From NCBI RefSeq assembly GCF_007988825.1, contig NZ_BJUW01000003.1, forward strand, positions 264,431-328,430: a DNA stretch of 64,000 bases. Direction: 5' to 3'. Both the position numbers and the translations under genes were made by a program. Position 1 is the stretch's first letter, and the number at the start of each line of letters is the position of its first letter. Source of the DNA: Microbacterium aerolatum (lineage in GTDB: Bacteria; Actinomycetota; Actinomycetes; Actinomycetales; Microbacteriaceae). The notes beneath the pieces were generated by a model. That model did no database searches and had not been told where the DNA came from. It worked only from the letters and a program-made list of their open reading frames with translations. This document shows positions 42,143 to 50,565 of this stretch, in pieces.

Positions 42143-43366
42143 ATGACGATGATCACGACCACCACAGAAGAGCGCGAGGCGATCCTCGGCGCCGTCCGCG
42201 AGTACGCCGAGACCGAGCTCGCCCCGTTCGCGTCCGAGCGCGACGAGCAGCACCTCTTCCCGCGTGAGGCGCTGCACCGCGCCGGCGACCTAGGGCTCGG
42301 GGGCATCTACGTCGGTGAGGAGTTCGGCGGCACGGGGCTCAGCCGCACCGACACCGTCGCGATCTTCGAGGAGCTCGCCAAGGGCGATCCGGCCGTTGCG
42401 GCCTACATCTCGATCCACAACATGGTCGCCTGGATGATCGACAGCTACGGCGATGACGCTCAGCGCGGACAGTGGCTGCCGCGGCTGACCGCCATGTCCG
42501 AATTCGGCAGCTACTGCCTGACCGAGCCGGGAGTCGGTTCGGACGCCGCAGCTCTCGCGACCCGAGCCGTCCGCGACGGCGACGAGTACGAGATCAGCGG
42601 TGTGAAGCAGTTCATCTCCGGTGCCGGCGAGTCCGGCGTCTACATCGTCATGGCGCGCACCGGACGCCCTTCGACAGGCTCAGGGACCGGCAGCGGCGCA
42701 GGCGGCATCAGCGCCTTCCTCGTTCCGGCAGACGCCCCCGGCCTCAGCTTCGGCGCGCTCGAGAAGAAGATGGGCTGGCATGCGCAACCGACGCGCCAGG
42801 TGATCCTGGACGGCGTCCGGGTGCCGGCATCCGCCATGCTCGGCGACGAAGGCCGCGGGTTCGCGATCGCGATGTCCGCCCTCAACGGCGGACGCCTCAA
42901 CATCGCAGCCTGCTCGCTCGGCGGTGCGCAGTGGGCGCTCGACCGCGCGGTGCAGTACGTGCACGAGCGCGTGGCCTTCGGCGAGCCGCTCGCCGAGAAG
43001 CAATCGATCCTGTTCCAGATCGCCGACATGCGCACCGAGCTGCAGGCCGCGCGACTCATGGTCCGCGACGGGGCACAGGCCGTCGACGAGCAGGCACCGG
43101 ATGCCACGATGCGCTGTGCGATGGCCAAGCGCTTCGCGACGGATGCCGGATTCGAGGTCGCCAACCGTGCGCTGCAGCTGCACGGCGGCTACGGCTACCT
43201 GCAGGACTACGGGATCGAGAAGGTGGTGCGCGATCTGCGCGTGCATCAGATCCTGGAGGGGACGAACGAGATCATGCGACTCATCGTCGGACGCGAGATG
43301 CTGCGACCCGCAGGGTCTGCCAGCCTGCAGCGCAGCGGCGAAGACCGGATGAGGAGGGCATCATGA
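42143..43366 (+). CDS. Acyl-CoA dehydrogenase, isobutyryl-CoA dehydrogenase-like
   Basis: A 407-residue flavin enzyme. FAD- and substrate-binding segments are TEPGVGSDAAALATRAV, LHGGYGYLQDYGIEKVVRDLRVHQILEGTNEIMR, and the catalytic glutamate is in EGTNEI as in short-chain members. Neighbouring mmsA and mmsB point to isobutyryl-CoA. Residues 175-182 (RPSTGSGT) are encoded by a family B repeat in a surface loop, then a Gly/Ser/Ala-rich stretch leads back to the conserved GGISAFLV; related enzymes have a short loop here. Its stop overlaps the mmsB start by four bases. It passes electrons to ETF. Confidence 0.9.
   Translation: MTMITTTTEEREAILGAVREYAETELAPFASERDEQHLFPREALHRAGDLGLGGIYVGEEFGGTGLSRTDTVAIFEELAKGDPAVAAYISIHNMVAWMIDSYGDDAQRGQWLPRLTAMSEFGSYCLTEPGVGSDAAALATRAVRDGDEYEISGVKQFISGAGESGVYIVMARTGRPSTGSGTGSGAGGISAFLVPADAPGLSFGALEKKMGWHAQPTRQVILDGVRVPASAMLGDEGRGFAIAMSALNGGRLNIAACSLGGAQWALDRAVQYVHERVAFGEPLAEKQSILFQIADMRTELQAARLMVRDGAQAVDEQAPDATMRCAMAKRFATDAGFEVANRALQLHGGYGYLQDYGIEKVVRDLRVHQILEGTNEIMRLIVGREMLRPAGSASLQRSGEDRMRRAS
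42667..42688 (+). repeat. Family B repeat inside the acyl-CoA dehydrogenase gene
   Basis: CCCTTCGACAGGCTCAGGGA plus CC lies in frame within the coding sequence and reads PSTGSGT (the R comes from the flanking codon). It is in the opposite orientation to the copies at 15328 and 63406. This is an exact copy of the element core. Confidence 0.9.
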
Positions 43367-44250
43367 CACGCATCGCATTCCTCGGCCTCGGGCACATGGG
43401 GCTGCCGATGGCGCGGAATCTCGTCGCCGCGGGGCACGAGGTGCACGGTTTCGACCTGGTTCCTGCTGTTATCGAGGCGGCGGGTGCGGCCGGCATCCCG
43501 ATCGCGTCGAGCGGGGCGGATGCCGCGACCGACGCGGACGCGGTCATCACGATGTTCCCGGCCGGCAGGCACGTCCTCGACGCCTATCAGGACGGGCTGC
43601 TGGCCGCTGCTCGTCCTGGCACGCTGTTCATCGAGTCGTCCACGATCGCCGTCCACGAAGCACAAGCCGCGCACGGACTGGCCGTCGAGGCCGGGCATCG
43701 CAACGTCGATGCGCCCGTCTCCGGCGGTGTCGTCGGAGCGGAGAACGGCACGCTCGCGTTCATGGTCGGCGGTTCAGAGGAAGATTTCGCGGTGGCTCTC
43801 CCGCTGCTCGAGGTGATGGGCAAGCGGATCGTGCACTGCGGCGGACCAGGCCTCGGGCAGGCCGCGAAGGTGTGCAACAACATGGTGCTCGCGGTGTCGC
43901 AGATCGCGGTCGCCGAGGCGTTCGTGCTGGGGGAGCGGCTGGGGCTCGAACACCAGGCGCTGTTCGACGTCGTCTCGCAGGCGTCGGGGCAGTGCTGGTC
44001 TCTGACCACCAACTGCCCGGTGCCGGGACCGGTGCCGACGAGCCCCGCGAACCGCAACTATCAGCCCGGGTTCGCCGGTGCTCTGATGGCAAAGGACCTC
44101 GGGCTCGCGCTGCAGGCCATCGAGCAGACCTCGACGGACGCGAAGATGGGCCGCCTCGCGCAGGAGCTGTACGCCGCATTCGCCGCCGGCGACGGCGCCG
44201 GCCGCGACTTCTCCGGCATCATCACCGACATCCGCGACGGGCGCGTCTGA
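43363..44250 (+). CDS. mmsB: 3-hydroxyisobutyrate dehydrogenase
   Basis: A 295-residue NAD-dependent dehydrogenase producing methylmalonate semialdehyde from 3-hydroxyisobutyrate. The NAD motif GLGHMGLPMARNL starts at residue 8, the substrate motif DAPVSGG is at 116-122 and the catalytic lysine is K169 (GQAAKVCNNM). The family-specific SGQCWSLTTNCPVPGPVP stretch follows. The ATG overlaps the acyl-CoA dehydrogenase stop (ATGA). A repeat-rich 286-base gap separates it from the enoyl-CoA hydratase gene. Confidence 0.95.
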   Translation: MTRIAFLGLGHMGLPMARNLVAAGHEVHGFDLVPAVIEAAGAAGIPIASSGADAATDADAVITMFPAGRHVLDAYQDGLLAAARPGTLFIESSTIAVHEAQAAHGLAVEAGHRNVDAPVSGGVVGAENGTLAFMVGGSEEDFAVALPLLEVMGKRIVHCGGPGLGQAAKVCNNMVLAVSQIAVAEAFVLGERLGLEHQALFDVVSQASGQCWSLTTNCPVPGPVPTSPANRNYQPGFAGALMAKDLGLALQAIEQTSTDAKMGRLAQELYAAFAAGDGAGRDFSGIITDIRDGRV

Positions 44251-44256
44251 GGGGGC

Positions 44257-44458
44257 GTTTCGACTCGTCGCTGCGCTCCTCGCTCAACACGTTTCGTCTC
44301 GCTCCGCTCGCTCAACGACCCGCACTGGAGTACTCCGGGGTGTCGGGCCTGACCCCGTCGTTGAGCGAAGGCGCGGATCTCCGGGGGTGCGGGTCGTTGA
44401 GCGAAGGCGCGGAGCGCCGCAGACGAAACGGGTTGAGCGAGCGCAGCGAGTCGAAACC
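44257..44458. repeat. Inverted pair of family A repeats between mmsB and the hydratase gene
   Basis: 44257-44323 and 44389-44458 are full copies in opposite orientation, with a fragment (GTCGTTGAGCGAAGGCGCGG) at 44357-44376 between them. Unlike most family A loci these lie between two genes on the same strand, so they may reduce read-through into the hydratase gene. No gene is visible in this 286-base stretch. Confidence 0.85.
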
Positions 44459-44536
44459 TCGACAGCATCCCCGGTATCCCCGGCATCCCTGCCCCCCGGC
44501 ATCCGGCAGACTGGACCCGAACGTGAGGAGTCATAG

Positions 44537-45313
44537 ATGACCGAGTACGAGACCATCCTTGTCGAGCAGCGCGGACGCGTCGGCTGGATCACCCTGAACC
44601 GCCCGCAGGCACTGAATGCACTGAACGGACAGGTCGCCGACGAGGTCACCGCCGCAGCGGTCGCCTTCGACGAGGATGATGGCGTCGGCGCGATCGTCGT
44701 CACCGGATCCGAGAAGGCGTTCGCCGCAGGGGCCGACATCAAGGAGATGGAGGGCATGTCGGCATCCGACATGTTCGCCACCGATCACTTCGGGGCCTGG
44801 AACGATTTCGCCGGCGTCCGCACTCCGGTCATCGCGGCCGTCAGCGGCTTCGCCCTCGGCGGCGGATGCGAGCTGGCGATGATGTGCGACATCATCCTCG
44901 CCGCCGACACCGCGAAGTTCGGACAGCCCGAGATCAACCTCGGCGTGATCCCTGGAATGGGCGGCACGCAGCGTCTGATCCGCGCGATCGGCTATTACAA
45001 GGCCGCAGAGCTCATCCTCTCCGGCCGAATGATGGGGGCCGAGGAAGCAGAGCGAGCGGGGCTCGTATCGCGGGTGGTGCCGGCATCCGACCTGCTCGAC
45101 GAGGCGACCAAGCTCGCCGAGACCATCGCGTCGAAGGGGCTGCCGTCGCTGTACGCGGCGAAGGCTTCGCTGGACACCGCGATGGAGACGACGCTCGCCG
45201 CAGGCCTCATACATGAGAAGAAGGCCTTCGCGGCTCTCTTCGACACCGAGGACCAGAAGGAGGGGATGGCGGCCTTCCGCGAGAAGCGCGAGCCGAACTT
45301 CACGCACCGGTAG
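44537..45313 (+). CDS. Enoyl-CoA hydratase
   Basis: A 258-residue crotonase-fold hydratase. The oxyanion-hole segment is [11 protein letters not shown] and [16 protein letters not shown]; the catalytic glutamates are E112 and E132 ([12 protein letters not shown]). It is a full-length, ordinary EchA-type enzyme. In this cluster it would hydrate methacrylyl-CoA to 3-hydroxyisobutyryl-CoA. The hydrolase that removes CoA in the next step is not present in the window. GTGAGGAG precedes the start. Confidence 0.93.
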   Translation: MTEYETILVEQRGRVGWITLNRPQALNALNGQVADEVTAAAVAFDEDDGVGAIVVTGSEKAFAAGADIKEMEGMSASDMFATDHFGAWNDFAGVRTPVIAAVSGFALGGGCELAMMCDIILAADTAKFGQPEINLGVIPGMGGTQRLIRAIGYYKAAELILSGRMMGAEEAERAGLVSRVVPASDLLDEATKLAETIASKGLPSLYAAKASLDTAMETTLAAGLIHEKKAFAALFDTEDQKEGMAAFREKREPNFTHR

Positions 45314-45330
45314 GTGTCGCCCGGCCAGAT

Positions 45331-45360
45331 GGCTGGCGGATCGCCGGTGTTCCGCCAGCC
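45331..45360. terminator. Bidirectional hairpin terminator
   Basis: A perfect 10-bp stem GGCTGGCGGA / TCCGCCAGCC with a ten-base loop lies between the convergent hydratase and YdeI-like genes, 17 bases past the hydratase stop codon. Confidence 0.75.
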
Positions 45361-45394
45361 GTCCGTGCGAACCTCCAGCTGTCCGTACGGCGGG

Positions 45395-45838
45395 TCAACC
45401 GCGCAGTGCGTCGAGCACCTTCTCCAGCCGCCGAGCCCGCGTCTCGTCCTGCTTCGCCTCGGCGATCTGCCGCGCCATCTCCTTGCGCTTCGACGGCGCG
45501 AGATTCTCGAATGACGCGCGGACGGCGGGGTCGGCATCCAACGCCTCGGCCAGCGTGGGCGGGATCTCGATGACGCGTTCGTCCGCGTCGACGCGGATCG
45601 TCACCTCGACCTGCTCGTCGATCTCGACGCCCGCCTCGGCGCGCGCGGCTTTGCTGAATCCGATCAGGTTCTGCCCGCCCATGCGGGCCAGGCGCAGGCG
45701 GATGCTGCGATCGCCGAAGTCGACGACCACCGGAAACGCCTTGCCGGTGCCGAGCTCGGCGACCTGCTCGTCGGTGAGGACGATCGCCGCCGCGGGACCG
45801 CGACCTTCGAGTGTCGTGCGCAGATGCAGTTCGGGCAT
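45395..45838 (-). CDS. YdeI/DUF1905 family protein
   Basis: A 147-residue protein. The first 90 residues form a DUF1905-type beta-barrel domain (FPVVVDFGDRSIRLRLARMGGQNLIGFSKAARAEAGV), and the C-terminal 50 residues are the YdeI/OmpD-associated helical tail (LAPSKRKEMARQIAEAKQDETRARRLEKVLDALRG-like order). The biochemical function is unknown. It is followed at short distance on the same strand by a SRPBCC gene and a MarR gene upstream, so it may be the last gene of that operon. Confidence 0.83.
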   Translation of the reverse strand: MPELHLRTTLEGRGPAAAIVLTDEQVAELGTGKAFPVVVDFGDRSIRLRLARMGGQNLIGFSKAARAEAGVEIDEQVEVTIRVDADERVIEIPPTLAEALDADPAVRASFENLAPSKRKEMARQIAEAKQDETRARRLEKVLDALRG

Positions 45839-45848
45839 GGCGATCAGA

Positions 45849-46307
45849 TTACGCGCGCCGGGCGCTGACCGAAACGGTCAGCACGTCGTTGCGCTCCTCG
45901 ATCAGCCGGCGCATGTAGGCGCGCATGAAGAGCCGATCGACGAGTGCGCCGAGCGGGCCGAACGGCGAGCGGAACGTGATGATGTCGCGCATGAGCGTGC
46001 CCTCGGGATGCTCGATGAAGACGTGCTCATGATGGAAGGCGCCGAAGGGACCTTTGATCTGCCGGTCGCAGAAGCGGTGCGGCGGATTGATGTCGAAGAC
46101 GACGGTGGTGAGCCGAAACGGGATGCCGAAATGACGTGCGCGCCAGGTGACTGTCGAGCCCTCGGTGAAGACGCCGTCCGCGGGGCCCTGCACCATCGTT
46201 TCGCCGTAGCGCGCCATGGTCTCGACGTGGAGCGCCGGATCGAGGGAGGCGGCGAATACCGCGGCGGGTGCAGCGGGGATCACGCGGTCGAGCGTGAAGG
46301 TCGCCAT
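45849..46307 (-). CDS. SRPBCC family protein
   Basis: A 152-residue START/Bet v 1-fold protein with a hydrophobic ligand cavity. It starts FTLDRVIPAAPAAVFAASLDP and ends FGPLGALVDRLFMRAYMRRLIEERN, the typical long C-terminal helix of cyclase/dehydrase-like members. I chose the ATG at 46307 because GGAGG lies upstream and the longer frame runs into the MarR gene. It begins 16 bases after the MarR stop and ends ten bases before the YdeI-like gene. Confidence 0.84.
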   Translation of the reverse strand: MATFTLDRVIPAAPAAVFAASLDPALHVETMARYGETMVQGPADGVFTEGSTVTWRARHFGIPFRLTTVVFDINPPHRFCDRQIKGPFGAFHHEHVFIEHPEGTLMRDIITFRSPFGPLGALVDRLFMRAYMRRLIEERNDVLTVSVSARRA

Positions 46308-46323
46308 CAGCAGACCTCCGCCG

Positions 46324-46860
46324 TCACAGCGGGTCGGGCAGCGGCCGCGGATCGGTGAAGTCGCCGGCATCCCGGCGCAGACGCGCGACGATGCCGACGA
46401 GGTCGGCGGTGTCGGTCTCGCTGAGCCCGGGGCGGCTGAACACCTCGTCGTTGAGCGCATCCGTCGCGCGCTCGACGAGAGCCCGGCCGTCATCGGTGAG
46501 CGCCAGCATCGCAGCGCGTCCGTCGTGCGGGTGCGGTTCGCGGACGATCAGTCCGTCGCGGATGAGTCTTTCGGCGGTGCTCGTGACGGTCGTCGCGTGC
46601 ACCTGCAGACGGGAGACGACGCTCGACAGCGGAAGGCGTCCCTGCCGGCTGAAGGCCAGCAGGCGCAGCACCTCGAAGCGTGCGAACGACAACGCGAACG
46701 GCTTCAGCGCGGCATCCACTCGCGCGAGCAGAAGCTGCTGCGCACGCATGATCGAGATGACCGCGGTCATGCCGCCAGCGGCATCCGTCCATCCGTGCGC
46801 GATCCACTGCCGTTTCGCCTCGGCGAGCGGATCGATCGGGAGCGGACGGGGGTTGGCCAT
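46324..46860 (-). CDS. MarR-family transcriptional regulator
   Basis: A 178-residue winged-helix regulator. The recognition region reads LPLSSVVSRLQVHATTVTSTAERLIRDGLI, followed by the wing EPHPHDGRAAMLALTDDG. A TACCGT box lies seven bases before the ATG at 46860, consistent with a leaderless message. It is divergent from the ETF genes; a TGTATACA palindrome lies between them. It probably controls itself and the SRPBCC and YdeI-like genes; control of ETF is possible but unproven. Confidence 0.88.
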   Translation of the reverse strand: MANPRPLPIDPLAEAKRQWIAHGWTDAAGGMTAVISIMRAQQLLLARVDAALKPFALSFARFEVLRLLAFSRQGRLPLSSVVSRLQVHATTVTSTAERLIRDGLIVREPHPHDGRAAMLALTDDGRALVERATDALNDEVFSRPGLSETDTADLVGIVARLRRDAGDFTDPRPLPDPL

Positions 46861-46906
46861 GCTGACTACGGTATCGGGTGCGCCTCTGCGGCATTGACGG
46901 GCGCTT

Positions 46907-46919
46907 TGTGTATACATAG
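46907..46919. promoter_or_regulatory. TGTATACA operator between MarR and ETF genes
   Basis: TGTGTATACATAG lies 47 bases upstream of marR and about 97 bases upstream of the ETF beta gene. It is the reverse complement of the site at 31636-31648 over an 11-base core (GTGTATACATA), so it may be bound by the regulator of the methylcitrate operon or by the local MarR protein. Confidence 0.5.
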
Positions 46920-47015
46920 CGACCGTCCCACCGGCTCAACGCCCGATGAAGTCTCGCCGATTGGCTACATAACAATGCCTCCCGCTAGACTCGGCCCTGT
47001 CGTGAGGAGCATTCG

Positions 47016-47792
47016 ATGAAGATCTTCGTCCTGGTCAAAGAGGTGCCTGACACCTATGGCGATCGCAAGCTGAATCTCGAGACCGGATTGGCCGATCGTG
47101 GCGCCGGTGATGTGGTTCTGGATGAGATCACCGAGCGTGCTCTCGAGGTCGCTCTCTCCTTCGCGGACAAGAACGATGGCACCGAGGTGGTGGCCCTCGC
47201 GATGGCTCCGGAGTCGTCTACGGCATCCATCCGACGCGCTCTCGCGATCGGCGCGGGATCCGCTGTGCATGTCGTCGACGAGGACCTCGCCGGCGCGGAC
47301 CTGGGTCTGACGGCTGAGACGCTCGCTGCCGCGATCCGCCGCGCTGAGCCGGACCTGGTCATCACGGGAAACCTCTCCACTGATGGCTCCGGTGGTGTGA
47401 TCCCCGCGATGCTCGCCGAGCACCTGGGCTTCGCGCAGGCGACGGCACTGAACGCGGTCGAGATCACCTCCGAAGGCGTCTCGGGCACGCGCGCGGCGGA
47501 CGACGGCAACCAGTCGGTGTCGGTCTCGTTCCCGGCGGTCATCTCGATCACCGAGGCGCTTCCGGATGCGCGGTTCCCGAACTTCAAGGGCATCATGGCG
47601 GCGAAGAAGAAGCCCCTCGAGGTGCTCTCGCTCGCTGATCTCGGCGTCTCCGCTGACCCTGCTGCAGCGCCCCGCACGATCATGACGACCGTGTCCGAGA
47701 AGCCCCCGCGCGCGGCGGGTGTGAAGATCACCGATGAGGGCGACGCCGGTGCGCAGCTGGTCGAGTTCCTCGCGCAGAACAGGCTGGTGTGA
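47016..47792 (+). CDS. etfB: Electron transfer flavoprotein beta subunit
   Basis: A 258-residue ETF beta (FixA) protein, which with ETF alpha carries electrons from acyl-CoA dehydrogenases to the membrane. It starts [28 protein letters not shown] and has [17 protein letters not shown] followed by [22 protein letters not shown], a conserved AMP-binding stretch. A TAGACT box (46986-46991) and GAGGAG lie upstream. The ETF alpha gene follows at once. Confidence 0.95.
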   Translation: MKIFVLVKEVPDTYGDRKLNLETGLADRGAGDVVLDEITERALEVALSFADKNDGTEVVALAMAPESSTASIRRALAIGAGSAVHVVDEDLAGADLGLTAETLAAAIRRAEPDLVITGNLSTDGSGGVIPAMLAEHLGFAQATALNAVEITSEGVSGTRAADDGNQSVSVSFPAVISITEALPDARFPNFKGIMAAKKKPLEVLSLADLGVSADPAAAPRTIMTTVSEKPPRAAGVKITDEGDAGAQLVEFLAQNRLV

Positions 47793-47794
47793 CG

Positions 47795-48766
47795 ATGACC
47801 TACCCCGCAGACTCCGTCCTCGTCCTCGTCGACGTCACCCCTTCCGGTGATGCGGCCAGCTCGACGGCGGCCCTGATCGGTGCCGCCTCGCTGGTCGGTT
47901 CGCCCGTCGCGCTGGTTCCCGGTGGCGCCCAGGCCGCCGTGGATGCCGCGGCTGCCGCCGGCGCGCAGGTCGTTCTCACCTCGGATGCTGACGCCGAAAC
48001 CCTCACGGTCCCGCTGGTCGATGCGCTGCAGGCGGCGTACAAGAAGGTGCAGCCTGCGGCTGTGCTGATCTCGAACTCCATCACCGGTCGGGATGTCGCC
48101 GGGCGGCTCGCTGTCCGCGAGAAGCTCGCCGTCTCGGTCGACGCGATCGGCGTCTCCCGTGACGAGGAGGGCATCGTCGCGCACCACTCCGTGTACGGCG
48201 GCGCGTATCTCGTCGACTCGGCGCCCACCTTCGGGGCGCCGGTGATCACGATCCGCCAGGGAGCGGTGGATGCTCGCGCCGAGGCCGTCGCCTCACCTGC
48301 TGTCGAGGCGCTTGAGGTCGCCGCATCCGGCGCTGCCGCCGCTAAGGCTGGCACGGTCGAGGTCGTCGAGGTCGAGTCCTCCCGCCCCGAGCTGCGCGGT
48401 GCCACGAAGGTCGTCTCGGGTGGCCGTGGTCTCGGGTCGAAGGAGCAGTTCGTTCTCATCGAGCAGCTCGCCGACGCGCTGGGCGCGGCGATCGGTGCCT
48501 CGCGTGCGGCGGTGGATGCCGGATACATCCCCTACGCCCACCAGGTCGGACAGACCGGCGTCTCGGTGTCGCCTCAGCTGTATGTCGCGGTCGGGATCTC
48601 GGGTGCGATCCAGCACCGGGCCGGCATGCAGACCGCGAAGACCATCGTCGCGATCAACAAGGACGGCGACGCCCCGATCTTCGACATCGCCGATTTCGGC
48701 ATCGTCGGCGACCTGTTCACGATCGTGCCGCAGGTCGTCGAGGCCCTCGAAGCACGGAAGAAGTAG
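47795..48766 (+). CDS. etfA: Electron transfer flavoprotein alpha subunit
   Basis: A 323-residue ETF alpha (FixB) protein. The C-terminal FAD-binding domain is complete: [43 protein letters not shown] and [23 protein letters not shown] chose the ATG at 47795; a GTG at 47789 would overlap the ETF beta stop (GTGA) and is a fair alternative. It is followed after two bases by the membrane cytochrome b gene, with no ETF:quinone oxidoreductase gene in view. Confidence 0.95.
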   Translation: MTYPADSVLVLVDVTPSGDAASSTAALIGAASLVGSPVALVPGGAQAAVDAAAAAGAQVVLTSDADAETLTVPLVDALQAAYKKVQPAAVLISNSITGRDVAGRLAVREKLAVSVDAIGVSRDEEGIVAHHSVYGGAYLVDSAPTFGAPVITIRQGAVDARAEAVASPAVEALEVAASGAAAAKAGTVEVVEVESSRPELRGATKVVSGGRGLGSKEQFVLIEQLADALGAAIGASRAAVDAGYIPYAHQVGQTGVSVSPQLYVAVGISGAIQHRAGMQTAKTIVAINKDGDAPIFDIADFGIVGDLFTIVPQVVEALEARKK

Positions 48767-48768
48767 TC

Positions 48769-50451
48769 ATGGCGACGCGGATGCTCAGGCGGGGCCTGCC
48801 GCGAGTGGCCGGCGGAGAGCCCTGGCCCCCGGCCGGTGATGTCGAGGTGGCGGATGCTGCGTCACCTGCTGCTGGGGCAGCTGCTAGGTCTGGGGCGGCG
48901 CCGGCGGCTGGGGAAGGCTTCGACTCCCTGACGGTCGCTCAGCCCGTTTCGTCTCCGGCTGCTCCGCAGCCTGCGCTCAACGACCCGCAAGATCAGCCCA
49001 CGGGAGGGGCGGCGCTGCGCCGTGGACTTCCGCGCACTCCCGGCGGTGAGCCCTGGCCTCCCGCGGATGCCGCGCCTGCCGCCGCATCCGCTGCTGCTCC
49101 GGCCACCGCTGCTGCTCCCGCCGCCGCGGCTGCTCTCGCTGCCGCTGCCCCCGAGGGCTCCCCGCGGGTCGTTGAGCGAGCCGAAGGCGAGACGAAACGG
49201 GTTGAGCGAGCGCAGCGAGTCGAAGCCACCGCTCCCGCAGTAGCCACCTCCGGCGAAGCCCTTCGCCGCGGCCTCCCGCGCACGCCCGGTGGCGAGCCGT
49301 GGCCCCCGGCCGGCACGACCGCGGTCGTCGCTGCTCCGGTCGCTGAGCCTGTCGAAGCGTCCGAAGCTGCCGCAGCGACGGCGAGCGCTTCAACCGGCTC
49401 AGTGAGCGCTGCCCCGGCATCCACCGCCGTCGCAGCGATCGACGTGAGCACGCCGCTGCCGTTCCAGCGCACGGTGTTCCCCGGCAAGACCGCGTTCACG
49501 CGTTCCGCGCCGAACCCGGAACCGGTCCGCATCGGCCCGTTCACCAAGGCCCAGTGGGCTGGCACCGTGCTCGTCGGTGGCATCGCCCTGCTGGGAGCTG
49601 CCGCGATGGCGGTGCTGCTGGTGCGCTGGCTGCTCAGCTTCGGCGCTCTGCAGGACTTCGTCGCCACCTACCCGGGCGAGTACCACCTGCCCGAAGGGGC
49701 TCCGGTCGGATTCCCCGGGTGGCTCGGGTGGCAGCACTTCTTCAACGTCTTCCTGATGGTGCTGATCATCCGCTCCGGGCTCCGCATCCGGAACGAGAAA
49801 CGTCCCACCGCGTTCTGGACTCCTCGGGGCAACGCCAAGGGCAAGGTCAGCCTGACGATCTGGTTCCACCAGGCCCTCGACATCCTCTGGCTGCTCAACG
49901 GTGTCGTCTTCGTCGTGATGCTGTTCGTCACCGGCCAGTGGATGCGGGTGATCCCCACCAGCTGGGAGGTCTTCCCCAACGCGATCTCCGCGGTGCTGCA
50001 GTACATCTCGCTGGACTGGCCGACCGAGAACGGCTGGGTGAACTACAACTCCATCCAGCAGATCGCCTACTTCGCGACGATCTTCCTCGCGGCCCCGCTC
50101 GCGGCCGTCACCGGATTCCGGATGAGTGGCATGTGGCCCAAGAACGCCGAGAAGCTCAGCAAGGCATACCCGATCGAGTGGGCGCGCGCGCTGCACTTCC
50201 CGGTGATGCTCTACTTCCTCGTGTTCATCGCGATCCACGTGTTCCTCGTGTTCGCCACCGGGGCGCTGCGGAACCTGAACCACATGTACGCCGCGCAGGG
50301 GTCTGTCGACCCCAACGCGTATGCGGACAACTGGACAGGATTCTGGTTCCTCGTGGCATCCCTCGTCGTCATTGCCGCAGCCTGGATCGCCGCACGTCCG
50401 CTGGTGCTCGCACCGATCGCGAAACTGTTCGGCACGGTCAGCAGCCGCTGA
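48769..50451 (+). CDS. Membrane cytochrome b with repeated N-terminal motif, ETF-linked
   Basis: A 560-residue protein. Residues 1-230 are a long Ala/Pro-rich linker that holds three copies of LRRGLPR(V/T)(A/P)GGEPWPP at 6-21, 83-98 and 165-180. Residues 250-555 form a six-helix membrane domain with cytochrome b561/FdhI-type histidines in [26 protein letters not shown] and AIHVFLV, enough for two b hemes. It is packed two bases after ETF alpha, so a role in handing ETF electrons to quinone is inferred. Three interspersed repeats are translated within the linker (residues about 50-74, 133-153 and 192-197), reading for example [19 protein letters not shown]. Confidence 0.8.
   Translation: MATRMLRRGLPRVAGGEPWPPAGDVEVADAASPAAGAAARSGAAPAAGEGFDSLTVAQPVSSPAAPQPALNDPQDQPTGGAALRRGLPRTPGGEPWPPADAAPAAASAAAPATAAAPAAAAALAAAAPEGSPRVVERAEGETKRVERAQRVEATAPAVATSGEALRRGLPRTPGGEPWPPAGTTAVVAAPVAEPVEASEAAAATASASTGSVSAAPASTAVAAIDVSTPLPFQRTVFPGKTAFTRSAPNPEPVRIGPFTKAQWAGTVLVGGIALLGAAAMAVLLVRWLLSFGALQDFVATYPGEYHLPEGAPVGFPGWLGWQHFFNVFLMVLIIRSGLRIRNEKRPTAFWTPRGNAKGKVSLTIWFHQALDILWLLNGVVFVVMLFVTGQWMRVIPTSWEVFPNAISAVLQYISLDWPTENGWVNYNSIQQIAYFATIFLAAPLAAVTGFRMSGMWPKNAEKLSKAYPIEWARALHFPVMLYFLVFIAIHVFLVFATGALRNLNHMYAAQGSVDPNAYADNWTGFWFLVASLVVIAAAWIAARPLVLAPIAKLFGTVSSR
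48916..49360. repeat. Two family A and one family B repeat inside the cytochrome b gene
   Basis: Family A copies at 48916-48989 and 49165-49227 (opposite orientations) and a partial family B copy at 49342-49359 (CTGAGCCTGTCGAAGCG-like) lie in frame in the linker-coding region, between the GGEPWPP motifs. None introduces a stop codon. Family A copies elsewhere lie in intergenic DNA, so their presence here is unusual. Confidence 0.85.
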
Positions 50452-50471
50452 CGCGGAGCGAGCGGGGGAGC

Positions 50472-50543
50472 GGCTTCGACTCGCTCCGCTCGCTCAGCCC
50501 GTTTCGTCTGCGCGGCCTTCGGCCGCTCCGCTCAACGACCCGC
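50472..50543. repeat. Family A repeat between convergent genes
   Basis: A full copy lies between the cytochrome b stop codon and the GNAT stop codon. It begins GGCTTCGACTCGCTCCGCTC and ends GCTCAACGACCCGC, and contains an internal GCGGCCTTCGGCCGC hairpin. Confidence 0.87.
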
Positions 50544-50565
50544 GGGAAGACCCCGCGCTAGCGGC

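Noticed and set aside
7547..50543. Dispersed repeats as a CRISPR array
   Set aside because: The copies are about 70 bases long, scattered over tens of kilobases, in both orientations, and lack regular unique spacers or any cas gene.
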